DNA from: Scatosoma sp045654025
GTDB lineage: Bacteria; Bacillota; Clostridia; Christensenellales; Borkfalkiaceae
Assembly: GCA_045654025.1 (NCBI GenBank)
Contig: JAZOMO010000013.1
Coordinates: 1-57,734, forward strand
Length of the DNA: 57,734 nt
Direction of reading: 5' to 3'
Below, one piece after another: positions 35,274 to 45,346 of the stretch (its first letter is position 1; each line of letters opens with the position of its first letter). A model generated the notes under the pieces. That model was not told the DNA's origin. It made no database searches and saw only the letters and a program-made list of their open reading frames with translations. The position numbers and the translations under genes are program-made.

Positions 35274-36530
35274 CTATACTTTCACCCGTCGAACGTTTGC
35301 GCCCAGCAAGCGAAGTTTTCTCTCCAACTCGTCGTAGCCTCTGTCAATATGAGAGAGGTCCAAAACTTCGGTCGTACCCTGCGCCGCCAAGCCTGCAATC
35401 GCCAGCGCCGCGCCACCGCGAAGATCCCCTGCCGTCACTGATGCGCCGCGCAGGGAGGCTACGCCTCGTATCACAGCCGTTCTGCCACGCACGGTGACGT
35501 CTGCACCCATGCGCCGAAGCTCGCCCGCGTACTTAAAACGGGTTTCAAACAAGTTCTCCACCACCAGCGTCGTACCCTTCGATAAAGCCGACAAGGTGGC
35601 GTACTGCGCCTGCAGATCCGTAGGAAAGCCCGGGAACGGGGAAGTGTCCACCACGTCCACGCTTTTCAACCTACCGTTACTCTGTAAGATTATTGTATCA
35701 TTTTTCGTATGTATTTTGCAACCGTTTTCACGCAATTTATGCAAAAGCGCCGCAAGATTTTCCGCAAACACCCCGTGCGTTTCGATTTCGCCGCCGCAAA
35801 CCGCCGCCGCAATCAGAAAAGTGCCCGCCTCAATCCTATCTCCGATAGGTATATAATCGACGCCGCGCAAAACCTCTACCCCGTCAATGACAACGTCCGC
35901 CGTACCAGCCCCCTGCACCCTTGCGCCCATTCGGTTGAGAAAGTTTTGCAAATCGACGATTTCAGGCTCTTTGGCGGCGTTGCGGACAATCGTCCTACCC
36001 TCTGCCTTCACCGCCGCAAGCATAATATTCTCCGTCGCCCCTACACTTGGGAAGTCCAGCACAATCTCTGCACCCGTCAGCTTATCTGCTCGGCAATCGA
36101 TGTAGCCATTTTCCTCAACAATCTCCACCCCAAGCTTTTTTAAGCCCAACAAATGCAGGTCAATCGGTCGAAGACCGATATCACAACCGCCTGGATAGGA
36201 AATTTTTGCGCGATGAAAACGCGTCAGCACCGACCCAAGCATAAAGATTGACGAACGAATCTCCTTCGTCATCACCGCAGGAATCTCGTGCGAAGCCGCA
36301 TTCGAGCTGTCTATCACCGCATCACTTCCTTCCCTTACTATCTCACAGCCCAGCTCGCGAAGGATATGCAACATATTTTCTACATCGGAAATTTTGGGAA
36401 GATTCCGCAGCCGCACCCTTTCATCCGTCATGACGGAAGCGGCAAGAAGAGGCAATACGGCGTTTTTCGCCCGCTGAATCTCCAAAGAGCCATACAGCCG
36501 TCTGCCGCCGTTGATTACTAATTTTTCCAT
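35274..36530 (-). CDS. murA: UDP-N-acetylglucosamine 1-carboxyvinyltransferase
   Basis: A 418-residue enzyme that transfers enolpyruvate to UDP-GlcNAc, the first committed wall step. RAKNAVLPLLAAS supplies the catalytic Lys-Asn. YPGGCDIGLRPIDLHL carries Cys116, the fosfomycin target. DLRGGAALAIAGLAAQG is near the end. It lies 40 bases after ftsW, where other dcw clusters usually have murG. Confidence 0.97.
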   Translation of the reverse strand: MEKLVINGGRRLYGSLEIQRAKNAVLPLLAASVMTDERVRLRNLPKISDVENMLHILRELGCEIVREGSDAVIDSSNAASHEIPAVMTKEIRSSIFMLGSVLTRFHRAKISYPGGCDIGLRPIDLHLLGLKKLGVEIVEENGYIDCRADKLTGAEIVLDFPSVGATENIMLAAVKAEGRTIVRNAAKEPEIVDLQNFLNRMGARVQGAGTADVVIDGVEVLRGVDYIPIGDRIEAGTFLIAAAVCGGEIETHGVFAENLAALLHKLRENGCKIHTKNDTIILQSNGRLKSVDVVDTSPFPGFPTDLQAQYATLSALSKGTTLVVENLFETRFKYAGELRRMGADVTVRGRTAVIRGVASLRGASVTAGDLRGGAALAIAGLAAQGTTEVLDLSHIDRGYDELERKLRLLGANVRRVKV

Positions 36531-36570
36531 ACAACAACGCTCCTTATGCTTTATTGTATGATTTTTTCCT

Positions 36571-37764
36571 TTACGTTGTGCCCTGCGGCGTTTCTTCCGA
36601 CCGCTCGTTTCGCACCGAAATTGCGTACAGCACTCCCATAAACGTCATCGTGATAATCAGCGAAGTGTTTCCCGAACTGATAAGAGGCAACGGCAAACCC
36701 GTCGGCGGAATTGCGCCGCTGACGACCAAGGCGTTTAACGCCGTCTGCACGGCGTAGATTGCCGTGATACCGCTCGCAAGCAGAAAGGAGAAAAAGTCCT
36801 TCGCCCTCGTCGCCACCCGTACCCCTCGCCAAATTAAAAACACCGCCGCCGCAAACAGCAGTAAAATCCCGATAAATCCCAGTTCCTCCCCGATAATCGA
36901 AAGGATAAAATCGCTCTCGGAAAAAGGAAGAAAGCGGTACTTTTGTCGCGAACGGAACAGCCCCGCGCCAAACCAACCGCCGTTGCCTAAGGCGTATAGC
37001 GACTGTATGAGTTGGTACCCCTCCTCTCTAGGAGAAGCCCAAGGATCTAAGAACGCCGACAGTCGCAAAAGGCGATAGGGCTCGGTGATAATCATGACGG
37101 GCACGGCAATAAGCACGGGAAAGAATATCAGCAGAAAATACCGCATCTTCATTCCGCCCAGAAAGAGCATGCACAGCATAATCAGCCCCACGCACATCGT
37201 AATCGACATATTTGGCTCTAAGAGAATGAGGGCGCAGATGACACCGCCTGCAAGCAATACGGGCAGACAGCCTTTCAGCGTGCGCACCTTCTCCATATTC
37301 TCCGACATATACGCGGCAGCAAAGAGAACAAAACCGTACTTCGCAAGCTCGGACGGCTGAATGGTGATAGGCCCTATCCCGATCCACCTCGTCGCGCCGT
37401 AATTGCTCTTGCCCACCCCCGGCACAAACACCAACGCAAGCAACACAATCGGCAATAACAAAAACACCCATCTGAGCCGTTTTCCACGCAATTTGTCGAT
37501 ATTCAGCCGACCTGCAAACAGCATTAGAGGCAGACCGATTGCAAGCCCCAACAGTTGTTTTTTTACAAAGTAAAACTCATCTCCGTATTGCACTTTAGCG
37601 TTGTAGGAGCTTGCAGAATACACCGCAACCACCCCAAACGAGGCAAGCGCAACACAGACGATTAAAATGGAGATATCTCCTCTATTCCGTTTCCGTAAAG
37701 GCAGCCGCCTCGCAGACGGTTTCTCTTGCCCGCGCCTCATTTGCGAACTCTTGAACGATTGCAC
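36571..37764 (-). CDS. ftsW: FtsW, SEDS peptidoglycan glycosyltransferase
   Basis: About 397 residues with about ten membrane helices. The family segments are SGSSYNA-type at the start (SASSYNAKVQYGD), GATRWIGIGPITIQPSELAK, and LIQSLYALGNGGWFG. It polymerises lipid II at the septum together with the class B PBP. The chosen start is GTG 37764, because AGAGGGGAG lies nine bases upstream within murD codons. ATG 37740 and TTG 37806 are alternatives. Any of these overlaps murD by about 59-125 bases, which is large. Confidence 0.9.
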   Translation of the reverse strand: MQSFKSSQMRRGQEKPSARRLPLRKRNRGDISILIVCVALASFGVVAVYSASSYNAKVQYGDEFYFVKKQLLGLAIGLPLMLFAGRLNIDKLRGKRLRWVFLLLPIVLLALVFVPGVGKSNYGATRWIGIGPITIQPSELAKYGFVLFAAAYMSENMEKVRTLKGCLPVLLAGGVICALILLEPNMSITMCVGLIMLCMLFLGGMKMRYFLLIFFPVLIAVPVMIITEPYRLLRLSAFLDPWASPREEGYQLIQSLYALGNGGWFGAGLFRSRQKYRFLPFSESDFILSIIGEELGFIGILLLFAAAVFLIWRGVRVATRAKDFFSFLLASGITAIYAVQTALNALVVSGAIPPTGLPLPLISSGNTSLIITMTFMGVLYAISVRNERSEETPQGTT

Positions 37765-39079
37765 AGAATTTTTCTCCCCTCTCCTCATAGCCTGAAAATT
37801 CGTCAAAGCTTGCGCTGGCAGGACTGAGTAAGACCGTCTGTCCCGATTTTGCTATCATCCGCGCAAGGCGTACTCCCTCCGCAAAGGTCGGACAAAGATA
37901 GACCGCAGAAAAGCCGATTTTTCTCGCCACCGCAAGAAGTGAATATCGATTTTCGCCGTACAGCACCGCCGCGACCACTTTGCTACCCTTGATAGTCGAG
38001 AACAGCTTGCCGTAATCATACCCTTTATCCTTGCCGCCAAGCAGTAATACCGTCTCCGTTTTCATATTTGCAACCGCCTTGACGGTAGCGTCTACGTTCG
38101 TACCCTTGGAATCGTCCACGTAGACAACGCCGTCCACTTCGTCCACCCTTTCGATGCGGTGCTTGATACCCCTAAATTCCTTTAAGGACGACGCCACCTG
38201 ATCCGTCCCCACCCCCAAAAGCTTGGCGCAAGCCACCGCCGCCAAAGCATTTTGCACGTTGTGCAACCCTGAAACGAGCAGGTCTTCTACGGATAGAATT
38301 TTTTCTTCGGCGTAATAGAGGTCACCCTCGAAAAGGTACGCCCCGTTGACCCGTTCACGCAGGGAAAACCACACGATCTTCGCCTTTACCCCCTCCGCAA
38401 AAGCGCGCACGATCGGGTCGTCGTAGTTGAGAACTGCGTACTCCGTTTCCGTGAGGTTTTTTAAGAGTTTTCGCTTTAAAAATATGTAGTTTTCCATATT
38501 GTAATGGCGGTTTAAATGGTCTTCCGTAATATTCAAAACGACGGCAATGTGAGGACAAAAGGAGTTAAGTGTTTCCAGCTGAAAGCTGGAAATCTCCGCA
38601 ACCGCTACCGTATCGTCGGGCTCGGACAATATCTCCAGCATCGGCGCGCCGATGTTACCGCACGCCTTGGCAGGAACTCCGCAATCGCTTAAAATCTTCT
38701 CCACCATCGAAACGGTGGTCGTCTTACCGTTCGTGCCCGTAATTCCCAGCGACAAGCCCTTGAAATACCTTACGGCAAGCTCCGTTTCCCCGAGGACCGC
38801 TTTGCCTGCGCGCTTGAACGCCACCGCAATCAGATGGTCGATAGGAATACCAGGACTTAAAACGAGAGCATCGTACTTGCTCACCGTTTCGTTTATGCCG
38901 TCCTTTGCAATCGCTACCGCACCAGCGCGCACAAGCCGAGATTTTACCTCGGAAATTCTCTCGCTGTCCATATCGTCGTAAACGCCTACTTGAGCGCCGT
39001 TTGCAAGCAAAAAGGTCGCCGCCGCCTCGCCAGATTTTGACAGCCCCATTACCAAAAACTTTTGCCTTTTAATATCCAT
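37682..39079 (-). CDS. murD: UDP-N-acetylmuramoylalanine-D-glutamate ligase
   Basis: A 465-residue Mur ligase that adds D-Glu. The ATP loop is GITGTNGKTTTVSM. VYVDDSKGTNVDATVKAV and LLGGKDKGYDYGKL are typical MurD segments. LLSPASASFDEF is the conserved end motif. It lies four bases after mraY. Its 3' end contains the ribosome binding site and first codons of ftsW. Confidence 0.96.
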   Translation of the reverse strand: MDIKRQKFLVMGLSKSGEAAATFLLANGAQVGVYDDMDSERISEVKSRLVRAGAVAIAKDGINETVSKYDALVLSPGIPIDHLIAVAFKRAGKAVLGETELAVRYFKGLSLGITGTNGKTTTVSMVEKILSDCGVPAKACGNIGAPMLEILSEPDDTVAVAEISSFQLETLNSFCPHIAVVLNITEDHLNRHYNMENYIFLKRKLLKNLTETEYAVLNYDDPIVRAFAEGVKAKIVWFSLRERVNGAYLFEGDLYYAEEKILSVEDLLVSGLHNVQNALAAVACAKLLGVGTDQVASSLKEFRGIKHRIERVDEVDGVVYVDDSKGTNVDATVKAVANMKTETVLLLGGKDKGYDYGKLFSTIKGSKVVAAVLYGENRYSLLAVARKIGFSAVYLCPTFAEGVRLARMIAKSGQTVLLSPASASFDEFSGYEERGEKFCAIVQEFANEARARETVCEAAAFTETE

Positions 39080-39083
39080 AGAT

Positions 39084-40034
39084 TTATACTCCTATTAGCA
39101 AGCAAGTTGCCCCTGCGATTGCCGTAATTACCGCATACGCGTAGGCAATTTTACTCTCTGAAAATCCCACTTGCTGAAAGTGATGATGCACGGGAGACAT
39201 ACGAAAAATGCGCTTTCCTCCCGTCGCCTTATAGTATATTACCTGCACAATCACCGATATAACCGAAACAACGAACATTATCCCCAAAATCGGAATATAC
39301 AGCGCTTTACCCGACAAAAGAGCGATGGACGAGGCGAAACCGCCAAGGCCTAAAGAGCCCGTGTCGCCCATGAAAATACTAGCGCGAGAGGTGTTAAACA
39401 GCAAGTACGCGCACAGCGCGCCCACTAAGGCAAAGTCCACAAAATGCATACCGCCCGTGCCTTTCGACATGGTCATAAGCCCCAAAAACAAGAAAAAGGG
39501 GACGGATACCCCTGCCGCTAAGCCGTCTAGCCCGTCCGTCAGATTGACGGCGTTGACTGTCGCCAAATATACGAATACGGAAAGGGGCAACATCCACCAA
39601 CCGAGCTCGATTGCACCCACCCCAAAGGGAAGGTCTAGGCGGCTCTGCCCCGATTGAACGCAATAATATCCTGCAAACACCGCCACCACCGTCTGGAACG
39701 CCATCTTTTGCCATGCAGACAAGCCCTTGTTCTCGTGGTGGATTTTCTTTAAGAGGTCGTCCAAAAAACCTACCCCCATATACGCCATACCGATGACGCA
39801 AACCACCGCAAAATTTCGATTTTGACCGGCACCAAAGGGCAAGCACGCCAGTACCGCCGCAGGCAAAAACGCCAACCCACCAAAGGTTGGCGTACCGCTC
39901 TTTTCTTTATGCTCCTTGACGTAGGAGAGGACGTTTTGTCCTGCTTTTATCCTACGCAACAGCGGAATGAGCAAAAGGCAAAAGATTAGAGAAAGGGCAA
40001 ATGCCAGCAGCGCAACCCCTATACATTCCTTCAT
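39084..40034 (-). CDS. mraY: Phospho-N-acetylmuramoyl-pentapeptide transferase
   Basis: A 316-residue membrane enzyme that forms lipid I from undecaprenyl phosphate. Conserved loops are EHKEKSGTPTFGGL, FLDDLLKK, NAVNLTDGLDGLAAG and MSPVHHHFQQVGFSESKI. There are about ten hydrophobic helices. The start overlaps the murE stop (ATGA). Confidence 0.97.
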   Translation of the reverse strand: MKECIGVALLAFALSLIFCLLLIPLLRRIKAGQNVLSYVKEHKEKSGTPTFGGLAFLPAAVLACLPFGAGQNRNFAVVCVIGMAYMGVGFLDDLLKKIHHENKGLSAWQKMAFQTVVAVFAGYYCVQSGQSRLDLPFGVGAIELGWWMLPLSVFVYLATVNAVNLTDGLDGLAAGVSVPFFLFLGLMTMSKGTGGMHFVDFALVGALCAYLLFNTSRASIFMGDTGSLGLGGFASSIALLSGKALYIPILGIMFVVSVISVIVQVIYYKATGGKRIFRMSPVHHHFQQVGFSESKIAYAYAVITAIAGATCLLIGV

Positions 40035-41497
40035 TCCCGTCTACCACCTACGTACGTCTTGATTATATCCTCGTCAGAAAGTAGATATTTTATACCCATT
40101 ATCTCCTGATAATGCTCGCCGCCCTTGCCTGCCACAAGCAGAATATCGCCCTGCGAAAGGTGATCTATCGCATATTCTATCCCCTTCTCCCTGTCGGGAA
40201 TGATTGCATAGGCGGTAGAATGCAGCCGATACCCCTTTTCAATGGCGGCGATAATATCCATCGGGTCTTCGTAGCGAGGATTGTCTGAAGTCAGTATCGC
40301 AAAGTCCGCCGCCTGTGCCACGCGCTCGCCCATTATCGGTCGTTTGCTCTTGTCACGATTGCCGCCGCATCCAAATAGACAGATGAGCCGACCTTTCGTA
40401 TGCTTCCGCAGGGCGGACAGCGACTTTTCCAGCCCGTCGGGCGTGTGCGCAAAGTCGACGAAAATCTGCGCCCCACGGTATTCAGCCACCCATTCCAGCC
40501 TGCCCTTTACCCATTGTACCTCCTGCAAGCCTTGCCGCACGCTCTCCATGGAAACCCCCAGCATACGGGCGCAGGTCGCCGCCGCTAAGGCGTTGTAGAC
40601 GTTATGCCGACCGGTCATTTTCATACGAACTCTGCCGATGTCGTCCAAGATATTCAGCACGATAGTATAGCCGCGCAAGTCCTCTTTTTCGATAATTGCA
40701 AAAGCGTCGCTAGGCGTGTCTAAACCGTAGAAAAACACCCCTTTTTCACGCTTTTCGCCGATTTTTCTCCCTAAAGCGTCATCGCCGTTTAGAATACAAG
40801 TCTCGCATTTTTTAGGCGTAAACAGCCCCTCTTTTGCCTCTGCATACTGCTCCATAGAGGCAAAGAAATCAAGGTGGTCCTGCGAAAGGTTGGTGAAGAT
40901 ACACGACGCATAGCGTATGGACGCATCTTTTTTATAGTACAAGGCGTGCGCGGAAACCTCCATAACGACGTACTGCACCCCCTCCTGCACCATATCCGCC
41001 AGCGTTTTTTGCAGAAAGATAGGGTCAGGGGTCGTGAGCTCGGGGGCGATGCTCTTTCTGCCATAAAAAATCCCCAAAGTGCCGATAATACCCACGTTTT
41101 TCCCTGCTGAACGCAAAATCGAGGCAAGCAGGTACGAGGTCGTCGTCTTTCCGTTCGTGCCCGTAATCCCGATAACGCGCAGACGAGAGGAAGGATTGCC
41201 GTAAAACACCGATGCTATCAGCGCCATCGCCTCGCGACAATCGTCCACCAAAATCTGCGGCAGAGCGACAGGCACTTCCCGTTCGCAAACGAGCGCCACC
41301 GCCCCGCGGCGTTTTGCTTCCTCTGCAAAGCTGTGGGTGTCGTAGTTTGCCCCCACTCGGCAAAAGAACAAGTCCCCTGCGCGGACGAATCGGCTATCGT
41401 CCGACAAGCCCTCTACCCATACCGTTTCCCAACCGTCCGCGCAATCGCCTGCAAGTCTTGCGCTGTTGACCCCGTCTATCAATCCCTTTAAATACAT
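40031..41497 (-). CDS. murE: UDP-MurNAc-tripeptide ligase, probably meso-DAP-adding
   Basis: A 488-residue Mur ligase. The ATP loop is GITGTNGKTTTSYLLAS. FVDFAHTPDGLEKSL and CLFGCGGNRDKSKRPIMG are typical. TSDNPRYEDP contains DNPR, the motif linked to meso-diaminopimelate specificity, so this wall is probably of the DAP type. It lies five bases after the PBP gene. Confidence 0.95.
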   Translation of the reverse strand: MYLKGLIDGVNSARLAGDCADGWETVWVEGLSDDSRFVRAGDLFFCRVGANYDTHSFAEEAKRRGAVALVCEREVPVALPQILVDDCREAMALIASVFYGNPSSRLRVIGITGTNGKTTTSYLLASILRSAGKNVGIIGTLGIFYGRKSIAPELTTPDPIFLQKTLADMVQEGVQYVVMEVSAHALYYKKDASIRYASCIFTNLSQDHLDFFASMEQYAEAKEGLFTPKKCETCILNGDDALGRKIGEKREKGVFFYGLDTPSDAFAIIEKEDLRGYTIVLNILDDIGRVRMKMTGRHNVYNALAAATCARMLGVSMESVRQGLQEVQWVKGRLEWVAEYRGAQIFVDFAHTPDGLEKSLSALRKHTKGRLICLFGCGGNRDKSKRPIMGERVAQAADFAILTSDNPRYEDPMDIIAAIEKGYRLHSTAYAIIPDREKGIEYAIDHLSQGDILLVAGKGGEHYQEIMGIKYLLSDEDIIKTYVGGRRE

Positions 41498-41502
41498 AGC
41501 CC

Positions 41503-43230
41503 CTACCTACTTTTTTCAATCTCTACGATACCTTGGAAGATTTCCCCTGCGCACGGCGCGGCAACCACACTGCCGTAATACGCCCCCTGCGGCTCGTCAA
41601 TGATGACCAGCGCTAAGTATTTAGGCGCTTCCACAGGAAAAAAGCCCACGAACGAGGAAACGTATTTCCCTGCCGCAATCCGTCCGTTTTCGTACTTTTG
41701 CGCCGTGCCCGTTTTGCCACCGACGCGCACGCCTTCCACCGCCGCCTTTTTGCCACTACCTTCAGATACGACACCCTCTAACATTTCCGCTACGATACGG
41801 GAAGCCTTCTCGCTGATAACCGTTCGCCCTAGACATGCCCCCACTTCTTTCTCAATATACCCATCCTCTGCGTACACCTTTTTGACGAGGTGAGGGGTAT
41901 AGTATTTACCGCCGTTGATTGCCGCCGCCGTCGCGCAGGCAAGCTGCAGACCGCTGACCGCTATCGTCTGTCCAAACCCTATACGAGCAAGGTCGCAACC
42001 ACGAACGGCACTCTGCGGTAATAATAGACCCAACGCTTCGCCGCTGAAGTCCAAGCCCGTGCTTTGCCCAAATCCGAATGCCGAAAGGTACTGATAGAAG
42101 GTTTCCTTCCCCAGCGACATCGCAATATCCGTAAAGCAGGGGTTACAGCTGTTGTTGAGCGCCTCGGACAGCGTTTGATTGCTGTGTTTGCCGTTTTCGT
42201 GGTTGTTCCAGCACTTTACCGTCGTGCCGTCCACCGACCTCGTGCGCGAGGAAGAAAAAATACGGGTCTGCGAATACGCCGCAGTGTTCCCTCGAAGGTA
42301 CTCCTCTACGTTTGCCGCCGCCGTGATGATTTTAAAAGTAGAGCCCGGCTCGTAAATATCGCTGACGATACGGTTTCTAGTGAGGGCGTTCAGCTTTTGC
42401 GGGTCGTTTCTTGGCACTTCGTTTAGGTCGTACGAAGGATAATTCGCCATCGCCAGCACCTCGAAATTGTTGGGGTCTAAGACAATACACTCTGCGCTGA
42501 CGGGGGAATATTCGTCCACCGTCCGTTTTAAAGCCTCTTCCACCACCTTTTGTATCTCTAAATCAATCGTCAGCTCCAAGGACATTCCCGGTTCTGCCGA
42601 ACGGTACGCCGCCACGGCGTCCTTTAATTGTATGCCTACGAGGTCGGTTTCATACAACAATTCGCCGTTTTTACCCGCAAGATATTTGTCGTAATACTTT
42701 TCCAGACCCGTCGTCCCCACGTTGTCCGACGAGGTAAAGCCCAGCACTTGGCAAAGCACCTCCCCCTGCGGGTAGTAGCGAAGATTGTCGCGCGCATAGT
42801 ACACCCCGTCCAAACCCTGCGCCGTCAAGTCGGCTATTTTCGACTTCTCCACCCGTCGTGCCACGGTGATTTCCGATGCTTTGACAGTGGTTAGCTTTGT
42901 CAGCAGCTTTTCTCCGTCCAAATGCAAAGCATTTGCCAGCCGTTCCGCCGTCCCCGTTTTATCCTTGACAGCGTTCGAGCGCGCGTATACGGTGTACGCC
43001 GTGTCGTTGACCACCAAAGGCACGCCGTTTCTGTCCGTAATCAAGCCGCGCTCGGCAACAAGTGGAATCTCTCTCATCCATTGATCAAGCGCCCGATAGG
43101 CAAGTTCCTCCTGCCAAACGACCTGCACGTAGAAGAATCTGCCGCATAAAACGCAAAAAATAAAGGTTATCGCTATGCAAATAGCCGATAACCTCTTTCG
43201 TAAAACCGATATGGAATAATCGTTATTCAA
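41503..43230 (-). CDS. Class B penicillin-binding protein, septal transpeptidase (FtsI/SpoVD type)
   Basis: About 575 residues from a TTG that has AAGGAG ten bases upstream; an in-frame ATG at 43302 lies inside ftsL and has no ribosome binding site. One N-terminal membrane helix is followed by a dimerisation domain (RGLITDRNGVPLVVND). The transpeptidase motifs are EPGSTFKII (catalytic Ser), SCN, and KTGTAQ. It has no PASTA domains, unlike many SpoVD or Pbp2B proteins. It cross-links septal peptidoglycan together with FtsW. Confidence 0.92.
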   Translation of the reverse strand: MNNDYSISVLRKRLSAICIAITFIFCVLCGRFFYVQVVWQEELAYRALDQWMREIPLVAERGLITDRNGVPLVVNDTAYTVYARSNAVKDKTGTAERLANALHLDGEKLLTKLTTVKASEITVARRVEKSKIADLTAQGLDGVYYARDNLRYYPQGEVLCQVLGFTSSDNVGTTGLEKYYDKYLAGKNGELLYETDLVGIQLKDAVAAYRSAEPGMSLELTIDLEIQKVVEEALKRTVDEYSPVSAECIVLDPNNFEVLAMANYPSYDLNEVPRNDPQKLNALTRNRIVSDIYEPGSTFKIITAAANVEEYLRGNTAAYSQTRIFSSSRTRSVDGTTVKCWNNHENGKHSNQTLSEALNNSCNPCFTDIAMSLGKETFYQYLSAFGFGQSTGLDFSGEALGLLLPQSAVRGCDLARIGFGQTIAVSGLQLACATAAAINGGKYYTPHLVKKVYAEDGYIEKEVGACLGRTVISEKASRIVAEMLEGVVSEGSGKKAAVEGVRVGGKTGTAQKYENGRIAAGKYVSSFVGFFPVEAPKYLALVIIDEPQGAYYGSVVAAPCAGEIFQGIVEIEKSR

Positions 43231-43268
43231 TTTTTGTATGCTCCTTAAGTTGAACAAGCCATAAAATG

Positions 43269-43853
43269 TTATTTTTCGATTAAGCCTTCTGCAAGCGCCC
43301 ATTCGCGAATGGATTCTTCGCTGCTCTCGATAGCAATCTGCTCTTCAAGCTGTGCGATTGTCGCGCGTGCGTTTGCGTTGCTGAGTTCCAACGCATTGAT
43401 TTCCGCTCTGCGCTGATTGATGATATGAGTGTTCACGCAGATTAAAGTCATCATTACAGCCGCCGCAGACGCAAAGATAGCAATCGCTTTCTTCGCCATG
43501 GAGGTCAAGCTGAAAGTATACTCCTCTTGCTCTGCCTCTACCGCTACTTGCGTAGGCGCAGGCTGATATGCAGGATAGAGAGGAGCGCTGCGTTCAATCG
43601 TTCTATCCAGCGTTGCAGGGGTGAAAAGGTCGGATTCAACGGGCGTATGCTCGTAAACGGGCGCTTCCACGGGCTTTTCGGGCGCAAGAACGCTAGCCTG
43701 CGGTGCATTTTTCGCCTCTTCCCAAAGGCGTTCCAGCTGTTCGCTTTCCGCATTCTGCAAAATGGTATACATATTATTGATACGCGAATTATGTAATTCA
43801 GCCTCTTTATCGATAACCATCGTCTTTCTTCCGTCGTAGTAAGCCATAGCCAT
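43269..43853 (-). CDS. ftsL: FtsL-like septum protein
   Basis: A 194-residue protein. A long cytoplasmic N-terminus (about 118 residues, rich in Glu, Pro and Ala) precedes one membrane helix (AIAIFASAAAVMMTLICV). A short coiled coil follows (INALELSNANARATIAQLEE). This layout, together with its place between rsmH and the PBP, fits FtsL. The primary sequence alone is not decisive, since FtsL is poorly conserved. Confidence 0.8.
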   Translation of the reverse strand: MAMAYYDGRKTMVIDKEAELHNSRINNMYTILQNAESEQLERLWEEAKNAPQASVLAPEKPVEAPVYEHTPVESDLFTPATLDRTIERSAPLYPAYQPAPTQVAVEAEQEEYTFSLTSMAKKAIAIFASAAAVMMTLICVNTHIINQRRAEINALELSNANARATIAQLEEQIAIESSEESIREWALAEGLIEK

Positions 43854-43896
43854 CCTTCTCCTTATCGCATTTTTTGTAGGCTCTGCAACAAAGCCT

Positions 43897-44835
43897 TTAT
43901 AATTTTTCAGCGATACGCAGTTTTGCGCATTTGCTGCGGGAATTGTCGCACAATTCTTCTTCGCTTGCCGTAATCGGCTTGCGGTTGACCGTCTTTACCT
44001 CTGCTTTTTTACCGCAGACGCAGACGGGGAAGCTCGGCGGGCAGGTGCAGGGAGTCTGCATATACCGAAACGCCTCTTTCACGATTCTGTCCTCTAAGGA
44101 CTGGAAGGTGAGAATAACGATTCTGCCACCCTTTTTCAATCTTCTTGTCAGCCCTACGACTAAGTCGTAAAGACCGTCCAGCTCTTTGTTGACCTCGATG
44201 CGAATCGCTTGGTAGCTCTTGCGTTCGCAAGGCGCGCCGTAGCGAAACTTCGCAGGGATACTGCCTCGAATAATCTCGGAAAATTGCCCCGAAGTCGTAA
44301 TCGGTTGGGTTTCCCGATATTTTACGATGTTTCTCGCAATCTGCCGCGCGAAGGTTTCTTCGCCGTATTCTTTTAAAATTCTTGCAAGCTCTGCTTCTGA
44401 ATAGGTGTTCAGGACGATTTCCGCCGTCAAAGGCGCAGTCGTGTCCATGCGCATATCCAAAGGCGCAGAGGCTATCTTATAGGAAAATCCCCTATCCTCA
44501 TCGTCAATCTGGTGGGAACTGATACCAAAGTCCAGCAACGCGCCGTCGATTTTATCAATCCCTGCCTCGTCAAAGACCTTTTCAAAATCCTTGTAGTTGG
44601 ATTTATAGATACTAAATCTTCCTGCGAACGGGGACAACTTCTTCGTTGCCGCCTCAATAGCCTCGTCGTCTAAGTCGGTGGCAATCAATCTGCCACTCGG
44701 CCCGCTACGCCGCAGGATCTCGTAGGAATGGTTTCCGCCACCTACCGTGCCGTCGAAGTAAATTCCGCCGTCCTTTAAGGCAAGCCCTTCCATACATTCT
44801 TCCAGCATGACCGGTTTGTGCGAAAATTCTAACAT
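43897..44835 (-). CDS. rsmH: 16S rRNA (cytosine(1402)-N(4))-methyltransferase
   Basis: A 312-residue SAM methyltransferase acting on C1402 of 16S rRNA. HKPVMLEECMEGL starts the protein, YFDGTVGGGNHSYEIL is the SAM loop, and DGALLDFGISSHQID and SLEDRIVKEAFRYM are hallmark segments. NSRSKCAKLRIAEK ends it. It lies two bases after mraZ. Confidence 0.97.
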   Translation of the reverse strand: MLEFSHKPVMLEECMEGLALKDGGIYFDGTVGGGNHSYEILRRSGPSGRLIATDLDDEAIEAATKKLSPFAGRFSIYKSNYKDFEKVFDEAGIDKIDGALLDFGISSHQIDDEDRGFSYKIASAPLDMRMDTTAPLTAEIVLNTYSEAELARILKEYGEETFARQIARNIVKYRETQPITTSGQFSEIIRGSIPAKFRYGAPCERKSYQAIRIEVNKELDGLYDLVVGLTRRLKKGGRIVILTFQSLEDRIVKEAFRYMQTPCTCPPSFPVCVCGKKAEVKTVNRKPITASEEELCDNSRSKCAKLRIAEKL

Positions 44836-44837
44836 CG

Positions 44838-45275
44838 TTAAATCCCCAGCTTTTTAAATTCTGCCCTGTAATTCGCATCCGCGCAGATTTTTTCATAGAC
44901 GTCTGCCGCCCAGATTTCAATGCGCTTGCCACGGCCTACTGTCACGATATCCTTTTCGATACCAGCCGCCGCCTTCAGCTTTGCAGGAAGCACTACTCTG
45001 CCCTGAGGATCTTCCTCCGCTTCGTATACGCTACCGTAAAAGAGCATCGTCGCCAAGGACGCCTCGCCCATCTTTTCTTCAGACAGCTTTTCCATTATCG
45101 CCTGCAATTCTTCCTCGGGCAGTACGTAAACGCACCCGTCTAGCATACCACGAGCAAAGCTGTACGATTTGTCGCCGTCCTCACCGATGAGCGCCTTCCG
45201 GAATTTCGCAGGAATCCGCAAACGGTTTTTATCGTCTATTTGATGTTCGTAAGTACCGCAAAAGAACGTTGCCAT
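44838..45275 (-). CDS. mraZ: MraZ, transcriptional regulator of the dcw cluster
   Basis: About 145 residues from ATG 45275 (MATFFCGTYEHQIDDKNRLR), which has GGAGGGG upstream. It has two SpoVT/AbrB-like halves, each with the pattern DxKxRxxxPAKF (DDKNRLRIPAKFRKA; DPQGRVVLPAKLKAA). It is an octameric-ring DNA-binding protein that represses its own operon in other bacteria. I did not find a clear set of TGGGA direct repeats near this promoter. Confidence 0.95.
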   Translation of the reverse strand: MATFFCGTYEHQIDDKNRLRIPAKFRKALIGEDGDKSYSFARGMLDGCVYVLPEEELQAIMEKLSEEKMGEASLATMLFYGSVYEAEEDPQGRVVLPAKLKAAAGIEKDIVTVGRGKRIEIWAADVYEKICADANYRAEFKKLGI

Positions 45276-45346
45276 TCGCGACCCCTCCTTTTTCCGAAAC
45301 TTGTGTAAAAGAGAGAATCTCCCCCTCTCCAACACTAATTGACTCC

